DNA of 64,000 bases from Pyropia haitanensis (Eukaryota; Rhodophyta; Bangiophyceae; Bangiales; Bangiaceae), in NCBI GenBank assembly GCA_008729055.1, contig SDUX01000006.1, positions 2,964,842 through 3,028,841 on the forward strand, given 5' to 3'. This document shows positions 9,621-19,578 of this stretch, piece after piece (the first letter of the stretch is position 1; every line of letters begins with the position of its first letter). The notes under the pieces were generated by a model. The model was given only the letters and a program-made list of their open reading frames with translations. It made no database searches and was not told the DNA's origin. Position numbers and translations under genes: made by a program.

Positions 9621-11870
9621 ATGGACGGCTCGGCGGGCGTCGGCGACGCCGCCGACGCCGCGGCAGCGGCAGCGTCGGGTGCGGCGGGTGCGGCGGTGGC
9701 GGCTCCGCCGACGGCGCCCCCCAAGGGGGCCGTCGTGGAGGCGGACGGGCTGCCGCCGCCGCTCACCCCGGCCATCCCGGCGCCGCCGCCAGTGGCGACG
9801 ACAGAGGCTGGCGCCGACGGCCTGCCGCTGCCGTCGCCAAAGCCGCCGACCGCTGGCTTGCCGCCGCCGACGCCAAAGCCGCCGCCGGCCGACGCCCCCC
9901 GCCGGCGTGCGGCCGGCTGCTGGGGCGTGGCCGCCCGCCGCCCCCGCGTGCCGGTGCCCGCACGGCTCCGTGCCGCCGGCCGCGCGGCCGCCGCCGCCCT
10001 CCCCGGCGTGTCGTTTGCGCTGACCGTCGCGTCGCCCTTGCTGTGCCTCGGCGCGGGGGTGCTGGCGCTGCTGGTGCCCGCGCCGTTTGCACGCACCATC
10101 ACCGGCGCGTGGGTGGAGGCGTGCCTCGCGCTGACCACCCTCGCCATGGGCCTCGCGCTGTCCCCCGCGGCGGTGTGGGGCGCGCTCCAGCGCCCGTGGC
10201 TCGTCGCGCTGTCGCTCGCCCTCGAGTACGGCGTCGCGCCGCTGTCGGCGTTTACCATTGGCCACGTGTTCCGGCTGAGCCCGGGCGTCCGCGCCGGCTT
10301 TACGCTGATGGGCTGCACCAACGGCGGGCAGGCGTCCAACCTGTGCACGTACCTGTCGCACGGGGACCTGGGCATCTCGGTGCTGATGACGCTGTCGTCG
10401 TCGCTGCTCGCGACGGTGGCCATCCCCGCCCTCTCCCACATCTACCTGTCGGGGCTGGTCAGCGTCGACGCGGCGGGCCTCGTCGCGTCCACCGCCAAGC
10501 TCGTCCTCGCGCCGCTCGCGGTCGGCGTCGTCACGTCGGCGGCCGTCGGGCCGGCGGTGGCGGCCATCGAGCCGCTCCTGCCCATGGTCGGCATCGGCGC
10601 GGTGCTCATCATTGTGCTCGGCAGCACCGCGCTCGCGGCGGAGCTCATCAAGGGCGCCTGGCAGACGTCCATCGCGCCGGTCATTGTTTTTTACACGCTC
10701 GGCTTTTGCCTCGGCTACGCCGTCGGCATGTGGCTGTTCCGCCTGGGCCGGCCAGTCGCCACGGCGCTGGCGTTTGAGTCGGGCTTCAAGAGCCCACCGC
10801 TGGCGTTTGTGCTTGCACGCCGCCACTTTGCGGATGACCCAGACGTCCAGACAGCGTCGGCGGTGACCATCTTGGTGCTGGCGCCCATGTTTATGGGCGC
10901 CGCCGTGGCGTTTCACTTGTGGTACGTGGCGGCCCCTCTTTTGCCGTGAAGGGCCCTGTGCGCTGACCCCTTTATGTTGCTTCTGCCGTTGGGGGATGCC
11001 AGACCCGGTTTGGATGTCTGGTGTGGTCACTCACGCTTGTGGCCTGCCTTGTTGTCTTGCTCCGCCTGGCTTGTTGGGGACCCCTTTTTGCTGCTCGCCC
11101 GCTTCTGGTCGACGCGGTACGGTCGCAGCGTCAAGCCGGACGTGGACCTAGGAGACGATGCACCCACCCGCAACAGCGGCGCGAACGTGGATGAGGACGA
11201 CCTCCCTGCGGTGCCTCCCCTTGAGGCCCCAGCGTCCAAGGCAGTGGCTGACTCGCCAGATATGGTCGTTTGCGTTGGACCAGGCTAGCGCGCTGTGGCC
11301 CACGACACTGCGGTCCTGGGACACTGCCCTGCTCTTGCATCGCGTTGTCAGACATCGAAGCCTTTGGGCGAAAGCCCGGAGAGATGGGCGGGCGGGGCGG
11401 CGGCCGGACCATCCCCCACCCACCCCGCGCCGCGTCCACCCGATTCTGCCCCCTCTGAGGTCCATGCAAAGAAAAAACGAGTGCGAGCCGCGGCCACCGC
11501 GGCGCTCAGATGCCCTGACGGCTCCCGCCGGCCGCCCCTCCGCCAGGTGGAAAGGCCCCAACGCCCGTGTCGGCGTCGAGTCGCCAGCGACAGCCGACGG
11601 GGGCGTGTGCGGAGGGGAGGGTAGGGAAGGGAGAGCTTGGGGGGTCCGCCTGTGGCCGCCAACCGCACGGCCGCGCGGGGGCGAGCGTGGACCGCGTGGC
11701 GCACCCGCGTCGGCGACAAGAGTGGGAGCGGGGCGGCGGCCAAACGCCGGCACGGCCCAGGGGCAGGACGGCCAGCGTCGGCGGCCTCCCCCCATCGCGG
11801 GCGGGCGACACCGCGGGCGGTTCCGTGGCGGTCCCCGCGCCCCCGGTACGCGGCCGATGGTGGGGACGAC
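9022..11870 (+). repeat. Tandem duplication unit, copy 2 (BASS transporter locus)
   Basis: Second copy of the unit described at 4009-7060, offset by about 4.8 kb and in the same orientation. In the tail at 11640-11850, copy 2 keeps G/C at many positions where copy 1 carries A or T, which suggests that the copy-1 tail has drifted or mutated. Confidence 0.85.
9621..10949 (+). CDS. BASS-family membrane transporter, copy B
   Basis: Tandem paralogue of the gene at 4796-6142, 442 residues long and complete. The start MDGSAGV lies in a good initiation context (GGCCATGG) and matches copy A. The N-terminal Ala/Pro-rich 125 residues differ by small insertions and deletions. The membrane core has the same two signatures (GCTNGGQASNLCTYLSHGD and ESGFKSPPLAF) and differs from copy A at only about 11 residues: V/L, V/C, S/A, G/A next to the GGQ motif, T/A, D/G, S/A, L/V, M/V, I/V and Q/P. 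Silent differences in the same stretch are only about two. The gene is probably functional and may differ from copy A in substrate or kinetics (inference). Confidence 0.85.
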   Translation: MDGSAGVGDAADAAAAAASGAAGAAVAAPPTAPPKGAVVEADGLPPPLTPAIPAPPPVATTEAGADGLPLPSPKPPTAGLPPPTPKPPPADAPRRRAAGCWGVAARRPRVPVPARLRAAGRAAAAALPGVSFALTVASPLLCLGAGVLALLVPAPFARTITGAWVEACLALTTLAMGLALSPAAVWGALQRPWLVALSLALEYGVAPLSAFTIGHVFRLSPGVRAGFTLMGCTNGGQASNLCTYLSHGDLGISVLMTLSSSLLATVAIPALSHIYLSGLVSVDAAGLVASTAKLVLAPLAVGVVTSAAVGPAVAAIEPLLPMVGIGAVLIIVLGSTALAAELIKGAWQTSIAPVIVFYTLGFCLGYAVGMWLFRLGRPVATALAFESGFKSPPLAFVLARRHFADDPDVQTASAVTILVLAPMFMGAAVAFHLWYVAAPLLP

Positions 11871-12523
11871 CACGACCGTCGCGGCGGACCGACCGTCCCG
11901 CACCGCAGGCGGCGGGCGGCCGTAGAGCGGGAAGCGCCCCGCACCTTCCGCAACGGCGGCGGCGGCGGGGGGTGGCGTACCACGCGCGGTGGCCACCGAC
12001 GCACAAGCGTTGGCGGATGGCGGGGGGGGGGGTAGGCGCGGCCGCCGCGGGGGGGGTCGCCCACGGCGGTCCCCACCACCGCCGGTGGCGGCCACCCCCC
12101 GCCCACGACACGCGTCCTGCTCTGCCCCCGCGGCGCGCCGCCGCCGCAGCGTGCCGCCGCCACTGGCGCGCCGCGCACGGGCGTGGCGGCTGTCGCCCGA
12201 CAGCTGGCGGCAGCGGCAACCACCATAGGGGGCGGTGGCGGCGGCGGCACGCCGTCGCGCCGTCCCCCCCCCCCCCCCCCCCCCCCCCAACACCCGAAAC
12301 GCGGTGCCAACCGCACGGCGTGTCGCTACCGCTTTCCCACCGCCCCTGCGCCCGCCTCGTCCGTCACGGGCCGTCGCGCCGTGTGGGTGCCGCCACCGCC
12401 GCCCCCCACCCTGTGATCGACAGGCGCTCCCCGCGGGGCTGGCGGCGGCGGCCACCCCTTTCCCCCCCCCCCACCCCCGCCCCCTCCCCCCCCCGCCACC
12501 TTCCCCCCCGTCGACCGAAAACT
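10950..12523. other. Downstream region of BASS copy B
   Basis: Bases 10950-11870 duplicate 6143-7060. Within it, 10974-11288 is an open frame of 104 codons containing VDEDDLPAVPPLEAPAS; copy 1 has a TGA in the equivalent frame near 6283, so it is unlikely to be a gene on its own. From 11930 to 12520 there are GGC repeats and a poly-C tract (12264-12287). No supported gene. Confidence 0.4.
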
Positions 12524-12557
12524 CTAGGGCAGGGGCGGCGGCGGCGGCGGTGGCCCG

Positions 12558-12588
<31 letters not shown>

Positions 12589-12971
12589 GGCCCCGCTCCG
12601 CGACCCGCCCCATCCCGCCCGGCGCCTTGCCCGCCAGCGCCGCGACCGGCTGCGGCAGCGCCGGCGGCGGCTGGCGGCCGCCGCCGCCGCCGCCGCCGAC
12701 GGCAGCCCCCCCTCCCCCCCCCACCCCCAGCGGGCGGGCCTTTCCACCCCCCCCGCCGCCACCACGGGGCGGCCGCCCCCCCGCGCCGCCGCGCCCACCG
12801 CGGCCGCCGCCGCCGCCGCCGCCGCCGCGGGTGACCGCCAGCGACAGGGAGCCAATGTGGATGACCGCCGCGGCGGGCGGGTCGACCTCGGGCGGCGGAT
12901 CCGCGGGTGGCACCGCCGGCGTCGGCGGGGGGGGGGGCGCCGCGCCCGCCGCCGCCGGCGACGGGTCGTGT

Positions 12972-13003
<32 letters not shown>

Positions 13004-13351
13004 TGCTGCTGGCGTCGCCCCGCTGCCGGCAGCGCCGGCCGCGGCGGGGGTGGCGGCGGCTGCGGCGGCGGGCGCGGCGGCGGCGGCGGCGGCGGCGGCG
13101 GTAGACCCGCGCGGCGGCGGCGACCGCGCGGCGGCGGCGCCCGCCGCCCCCGCCATGGTCGCCTCGATGGCGCGGCGGAGGTCGGCGAGGTTCATCCCCT
13201 CCGTGACGCCGCCGCCGGCGGCGCCGTCCATTGACCAGTCGCGGCTGCCGCGGAGGAGGGCGGGGGTGCTCATCAGCCGCCGCCGCACCGCGGCGGCGGC
13301 CGCCGCCGCGGCGGCGGCGCCCATAGCGTCACGGCCGCTGCCGCCGTCGCT

Positions 13352-13394
<43 letters not shown>

Positions 13395-14791
13395 ACGGTG
13401 GTGCGGGTGGGGCGGCCGACCCCCCCCCCCCCCCCCCCCGCGGGTCGGCGGCCGCGTCGGCGGCGCCGTCGGCGACCCCCCCCCCAGCGGCAGGTGCCGG
13501 CGGGCGCGCACCGGCAGGCGGCTCCCCCCCCTCCCCCCCCCCCCGACAGCGACAGCACGCGCGCCGACGCGGCGGTGCGGCGGCTGCCGAGGCGGACCCC
13601 CCCCCCCCCAGGCGGATCGACGCGGACCGCGCCGACGGGGAGGAGGGCGCCGCCGACGCGTCGGAGCGGCCGCCATAGGAGCCGTCCCCAAACGACGATG
13701 CCGGCGACGACAGCGGCGGCAGCAGCGGCGGCGGCGGCGGCGGCGGCGGCGTCGTGGGGGGGGTGCCGCCCGCCGTGCCGTACGGGGGGTACGCCGCCGC
13801 CGGCGGCCGCGCGGGCGGCGTGACGCCGCCGCGGCCGACGGGCGGCGGCGCCCCCGCCGCGGGGGGAGGCGGCGCGTCCCCGACCAGCACCAGCACCTCG
13901 ACGAGCGTCCGGCCCGCGACGGCCGCGGCTGGGAGGTCATAGACGCGGCGCGTCCACGCGGCGCCGCCGCGGGTGGCGGCGGCCGGGCCGACGGCGGCGG
14001 CCGCCGACGGCGGCACCGCCACCACCGCCGCCGGCCGGCCGTGGACGCGGACGCGGCCGAGCGCGGCGCGCGGGGCGGCGGCCCAGGCGGAGCCGCCGCC
14101 GACGAGCAGCACCACCGAGACGGGGTGGGTGAAGAGGAGCGCCACGCCCGCCCGCGCGGCCGCGGCGGGCGTCGCCCGCAGCGTGTACGCGACGGTCAGG
14201 GGGGTGCCCGCCGCGGAGAAGGGCGCCGACGCCACCAGCAGGCGGAGCAGCGCAAAGGGGGACGCCGCCGCCGCCGCGGTGGACGGGAAAAAGCCGACGG
14301 TGGACGGCGCCGACGGGGGCGTCGGTGGAGGCAGCGGCGGCGGCGGCGGCGCCACCGCCCCAGGCGTGGCCGCCCGTGGGCTGGCCGCCAGGGCCCACAC
14401 GTCCCCCCCTCCCGCGCTGCCCTCCCCCCCTGCCGTCGCCTCCGCCCGCCCTGGCGTCGCCGCTTTGGCCGCGGCCGACGGCGGCACAGGCCCGACGGCG
14501 TCGTCCGCCTCCCCCGGGCTGGCGGATGGAAACGCCACCCGGACGGACGCGCCCCCCGACCACGCCACCTCCCCGTCCATGCACAGGCGCACGCCGCCCA
14601 GCGGGGGGCCGACGCCACCCCGGCGGCCGCCACGGCCGGGCGTGTACTCGGCGGGCGCGTCGGTGGCCATCCCCCCGGCGTGGACGGCACGGAGGAAGGA
14701 CGGCTGCACCGCCTGGCGGGCCATGCAAAACCACCGCCCGGTCTGCGGCTCGCCGCCGCCGCCACCACCGTCGCCGCCGCCGCCGCCACCG

Positions 14792-14826
<35 letters not shown>

Positions 14827-15826
14827 GTCGCCGCCGCCGCCGCCGCCGCCGCCGGTGCCACCCGCGGCCCCCAATCGCAGCGGCGACAGCGGCGGCGGCT
14901 GCCGCACGCCCGCCACCCACGGCGGCCCGTCCCCCCACCCCGGGTCCCAGTCTGTCCCAAACGGGAGCCCACACAGCACCGGCCGCTCGCGCACGTACGC
15001 CGCGACGGCAGACGAGCCAAACGCCGCCGTGCCCGGCGGCCCCGTCCACAGGCGCGCCTCCCGTGCGGCCGCGGCGGCCTGCGCGGCCGCCACCGCCGCC
15101 GCCGTCGTGGCCGGCACGCGGCCGCCGGGTCCACCGCCCCCCTCCACCGTCCACGCCGGCGCAAAGAGGCCGACCGACACGCCCGCCGCGGCGGCGGCCC
15201 GCACGGCGGTCGCGACGCCCCAGCCGCCGCCGCCGTACGTGCCCCGCCCGTGGACGTCGACGCCCATGTACACGTCCGCGGGCGGCCGCCCCGCCGCGCC
15301 CGCGGCGGCGGCGGCGGCCGCGGGCGTGCGGGCGTCCCACCCATAGTTGGTCAGCAGCCCCCCCCCCGCGGCGGTAAAAAACGGCGCGTTGGCCGCCGAC
15401 AGCCCGTTTTGGTAGCGCAGCGCCCCCGCCGCGGTGACCGCGTCGTACCAGACGACCGCCCCGTGGGCGCCGACCGTCGCGTGGACGGCGGCGGTGAGGT
15501 CGGCGACCCAGGCGCGGAGGGCGGCCGCCTCGGCCCGCGACAGGCCGTCAACCTCCACGTTGAGCAGCCAGCCGTCAAAGCCACGCGCGGCGGCGAGGCG
15601 GCCGAGCGCCGCCACCCCGACCGCCCGCCGGGAGAGCGGGCCCCCAATCGCCGCGCGGAGGTCCGCCGCGCCCGCCGCCCACTCAAAGAGGACGGTGCCG
15701 AGCGAGAGTGCGCCGTGCCGGTGCGCCGCGGCGGTCGCGCCGGGGGGGGGAACCGACACCCGCGCGTGGGAAAACGTCACAAAGACGTCCACGTACGCCC
15801 AGTGGGCAAACCGCCAGTGGACGGCC

Positions 15827-15886
<60 letters not shown>

Positions 15887-16579
15887 CCGCCGTCCGCGCC
15901 GGCCGTCGGCGCGGTCGCGGCCGCGGACGAGGGGGGGTCCCCTGTTGCGGGCGCCGCCGCCGCCGCCCCTTCCCCCCCCCCCCGGCAGTGGCGGCGGCGC
16001 CCCCCCCCGCCCCCCCCCAGGCAGGCCCACCCCCCCCGGCCGTGCCTCCCACGGCGGGTAGCCACCCGCAAAGTCGTGGATGAGCATCAGCCGCCGCCGC
16101 GTCCGCCGCCGCCCGTGGCGGGCGGCCGCCCACCGCGGCAGCGGCACGCGGCAGCCGAGCGCCGCGTCCACCGCCGCGTCGGGGGTCCACGCCAGGAGCT
16201 CGGCGATGGAGGTGAGGGGGCGCACCTCGGTGGGGACGGGGAGGGGGGGAGGAGCCCCCGCGCGGGCTGTAGGGGAGGCTGAGGAGGGGGGCGCGGGGGG
16301 GCGCCCGCCGCCGGCCGCCCCACCGGCGGCGGCGGCGGCGGCGGCGGCGGTCTCCCCGCGGGGGGGGGCCCGCACCGACGATGGCACCGGCGGCACGGCG
16401 GCGCCCCGCCCGCCGAGCGGCGTTGCTCGTGACGGCCGGCGGGGCGGGGGAGCCGACGCGGCGGCCGCGGCGGGCGTGGCGGCCGCGGCGGCCGCGGCGG
16501 CGGCGCCGGCGGGGGCGGGCGTCGACGGCGTCGACGGCGTCGCGGCGGTGCGTCGAAAGATGCGCTTGAGGCGATGCAT
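12524..16579 (-). CDS. Cytosolic-type endo-beta-N-acetylglucosaminidase (GH85), frame interrupted
   Basis: GH85 ENGases cleave the chitobiose core of free N-glycans in the cytosol. Start ATG at 16579 (MHRLKRIFRRTAA), after a pyrimidine-rich leader. The first part, to about 16035, holds PLTSIAELLAW and RLMLIHDFAGGYPPWE, equivalent to the family HDMxGGY segment. A second frame (about 15940-13560) holds WRFAHWAYVDVFVTFSHARV, AAHRHGALSLGTVLFEW, FDGWLLNVEVDG with the catalytic Asn-x-Glu near 15553-15561, then LLTNYGW and a sandwich-like region ending VYDLPAAAVAG and TLVEVLVLVGD. A third frame (from about 13420) gives MNLADLRRAIEATMAG and VIHIGSLSLAV, resembling the C-terminal LGEIxV strand. The frame changes lie in poly-C/GGC runs: one added base at 13420-13439 joins frames two and three, while the first junction needs two added bases, one removed, or a short intron. 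The exact end (stop at 12524) is uncertain. The protein is inflated by Gly/Ala/Pro runs. Confidence 0.75.
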
Positions 16580-16589
16580 CGTGGCGACG

Positions 16590-17029
16590 GACGGCAACAG
16601 GGGGGGGGAAAGGGGTGGGGGGGGGAGATGGGGGGGCGTACAGGGAGGCGGGGGGATTGGGAGGGGGGGGGGGCGGGTGAGGATGGGGGGATGGGGGACG
16701 GCACAGATGCGTGGGAGAGGGGGGGAGGGGGGGTGGGGGGCTGGGGAAGGGATCCGCCGCGGCATTGGCTGTCCGCGGTGGGGGTCCGTGCGTGCCCTCC
16801 TGCGGGGCTGTGGAGGGGCACAGGCCTGCACGGTGAGCGGACTGCGGCGGCCGTGCAGCGCAGATCCTTGCCGCGGTGAGGGGCGTGGCAGGCTGTACGC
16901 AGAATGGCAAGATCAACCAGATCAGATCCCGGGCGGTGCTCCCACTACCCACGTCAAAAGTACTTCTCAAGCGGTACAATGCAATTGCGCTCAACAACCG
17001 CCACGTGCCAGCCGCGGCCCCCCCTCCCG
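16590..17029 (+). repeat. Duplicated block, copy 1 left part (ENGase leader to M28 5' end)
   Basis: This segment reappears at about 29278-30512 and 31002-31026. It contains the ENGase 5' leader region (minus strand), the intergenic DNA and the first bases of the M28 reading frame. Relative to copy 2 it lacks the 835-bp insertion after 16804 and about 485 bp between the CCAC at 17001-17004 and the M28 start. The duplicated block resumes at 19579 after a transposon. Confidence 0.85.
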
Positions 17030-19578
17030 CGCAGTGCTACCAAACCCGTGGACCCCTGGAGAACAAAATTTGGCCGTAACCAGGGTGTACGAGGGGAAGT
17101 GGCGCCAAGAACGTGACATTTACTATATTTCCTTGAGTGGGCTAGGATGGCGCCCCCCAGGGCCGCCAACTGACTGACCCGCTAAGCAGGTCGGCCCCAC
17201 AGGAAAGGCAGAGAGATAAAGGTACAGGTCGCATGAGGAGATGGGCGCATAAACCCTCGGGGTGCTGCAGCCTTGAGCGTTCAGAGGCGGGCGGGAGGGA
17301 AGCGCGAGGAGAAAGGACGCTGCCGGCCAGTGCGGCCGGCGGTGGTCCGTCCCGCGCCGCGGGTCTTATGCCGCGGCGCGTCGCGCCGCCCCCGCGCCGG
17401 TGCCCCTTGCAGGGTGCCGGGGCGCCGGTGCGCACACGCGCATGCGGGGGCGCCGCTGCCAGACGGGGGTAGAAGCAGGGGGGCGAATTGCGGTGCGCGC
17501 GCGCCGCCGGCGCGCGCACCGCGGTCACCGCAGCTGCAGCGCCCACGCCGACAGCAGCGCCGAGAGAGGAGAGGCAAACGCAGCAGCCGGGAGAGGCCGC
17601 CGCGCAGGGCGGGCGTGGCAGTCGGAGGGGAGGGGGGAGACGCCCGGTGCAGTCCACAACGGGCGCGACCCCCCCATCCCGCCGCCGGCCACGACCGCCG
17701 GTGCGTAGGACAAACGCACGCACGGGCGAAGGGCCGCCACGGGCGTGGCGGAGGAGGCGCCGCCGCGCCGCAGCGGGGGAGGAGACCGACAGCCCCACGC
17801 GCCGAAGGCAGCCCGCCCGCGGCCAAGCCGCGCGTCCCGCGCGGCCGACCGACAAAATAAACAGAGCCAGTTACAGGAAGAATCAGCATTCGAGTCAGAA
17901 TCGGGCGTGCGCGGGCGTGCAGCGGCGTGCAAACCCCCCTCTACGGTATCGCAGAGGCCGATTTTTCCAACACCTGCCCTATAGCGCCGCTCAGTCGTCC
18001 GTGCACGGGCTCCGGTGCACTTTTTTTCCACCCATACATGGAGGTCGTACTGGAGCTCGTGATGGACCTCGACCATATCACCGGAGGGCGTGCACGTCGT
18101 TCCCCGCCGAACGACAAATCGCAGTGCACGCGGACGCCTGTAACTCGTGCCGCCGATGCACAAGTTATTCTGGAGTCGTGCAGGCGATGCACGAGTTCCG
18201 CACGCGGCCCAGCCGAGGATCGTGCAACGCGTGCGTAAGTCGGTCACATTTAATCCGGAATGATGCACGGTTTCGCGACAATGCGTCGCCATGTGAGCAG
18301 GCCTTCCAGAAACTACTGGGTACACCCGACCAGAGAGGCCTTCATTCCGTGCTGTTTGTCCGACATGATGGACTGACTCGATCTTAAGACCATCAGATGG
18401 CCCACACAGGAAGCCCATTGCACGGCGGTTGCCCAATCAGCAAGGACGTTACGGCCTCACACAGTCATACCCTCCCATTTCCAAAATCTGTTGTGACCTC
18501 ATACCAAAACGCAAGTCGACTCAACAAGTGAAAGCACTCCCCCCCACCCGTACCACACGCATACCTCGTGCAGCAAACTGACTGGGCGCGGAAGTCACCA
18601 GCACCTGCGTTGCCGTTGCAGCCGACCCACCAATGAAGGCCCAACCCCCGCGACCCGTCTCTGTCTGAGCGACCGCCCGACACCGCCCGTGCTCTTTACA
18701 CGACCACAACCCTACCGCGACAAGAAGACATCGAGTCGCAAGCATCTCCCCCGTCAAGACCCTCCCCACAAGGCGGCAGTTTTGTAGATGACGCAGACCC
18801 ACCCCCTCGGCGCCCCTTCCCTGCCCCCGGCGGCTTTCTGCTGTCAATGGCTACGTGACGGCCAGCGTCTCCCTCACGAGTACCTGTCGCGCCCGACGGC
18901 GGAGTGACAGCACCTGGCCGCCGGTGCCGCCTCCTCCGACGTCTTTTCGACGAAGTGACGCCGCCGCCGCCCTCCCCCGTGACGACGGCACGGCAGCTGC
19001 CGGCGACCAGTGCCGCCCCACAGGTCTCTTCTTCACGGCGGGGTCGACCCCCCTGCCGTCCCCTGCGACGACGGCGCGGCAGCTGCCGGCGGCCGGTGCC
19101 GCCCCCACCGGTCCCCCCTTCGTGGCGGGGTGGGCGCCCCCGCCGCACCCCCGACGGCGGAGCGGCAGCTACCAGCGGCTGGTATGTGGCACCCATTTTT
19201 GACGAATGTGAGCGTACAATGAAGTGTATATCTCTGGCGAAGCTGGTTCTGTCGGAGACCTTGGCAATAAATGCAACTCAAGTGCAGCGGGGTCGCAGTA
19301 TAGCTTCAGAAGACTTGGGCTGTGGCTGGCCCAAGTCGCAGTGTGCCTTTCGAGGGCTTGGCCCGCACTAGACCGAAAATGCTCAGGCAATACCGAGTTG
19401 AGGCACGCCGCTGCACGAGGAGGAGCAGCCTCCTGCACGCCCCCTCACGTCGGCGGCACGCGGCGCTCACGAAGGCTGACACGCCTCGCGTGCCGCACAT
19501 GCACAACTTCGGGCCGGAGTTGTGCTGATTTCACGTCCCGCACGCTCGCCAGGGGTCCACGGGTTTGGTAGCACTGCG
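17030..19578. mobile_element. 2,549-bp DNA element with 30-bp perfect terminal inverted repeats
   Basis: The left end (17030-17059, starting CGCAGTGCTACC) is the exact reverse complement of the right end (19549-19578, ending GGTAGCACTGCG). It is flanked by CCG at 17027-17029 and again at 19579-19581, while the empty site in copy 2 (31024-31026) has CCG once, so this is an insertion with a 3-bp target duplication. Internal GC content is lower than that of the flanks. No transposase is recognisable: the longest internal frames (minus 17525-18436 and 17142-17855) have no familiar motif. The interior carries a TGCAC-rich section (17900-18290) and a tandem repeat (18880-19190). It is best read as a non-autonomous or highly diverged class II element; the superfamily is not assignable. 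Confidence 0.85.
18880..19190. repeat. Degenerate tandem repeat of about 85-100 bp, 3 to 4 copies
   Basis: Inside the 2.5-kb element, a unit containing GACGACGG-CGGCAGCTGCCGGCG, then a CGGTGCCGCC segment and a GGCGGGGT segment, recurs near 18985, 19065 and 19150, with a more decayed copy near 18900. Spacing is about 85-90 bp. It behaves as an imperfect minisatellite. Confidence 0.5.

Noticed and set aside
16030..16070. A short GT-AG intron in ENGase joining the first two frames.
   Set aside because: Donor/acceptor pairs that keep the frame would remove the conserved GGY segment, whereas homopolymer miscounts explain it equally well; left undecided rather than annotated.
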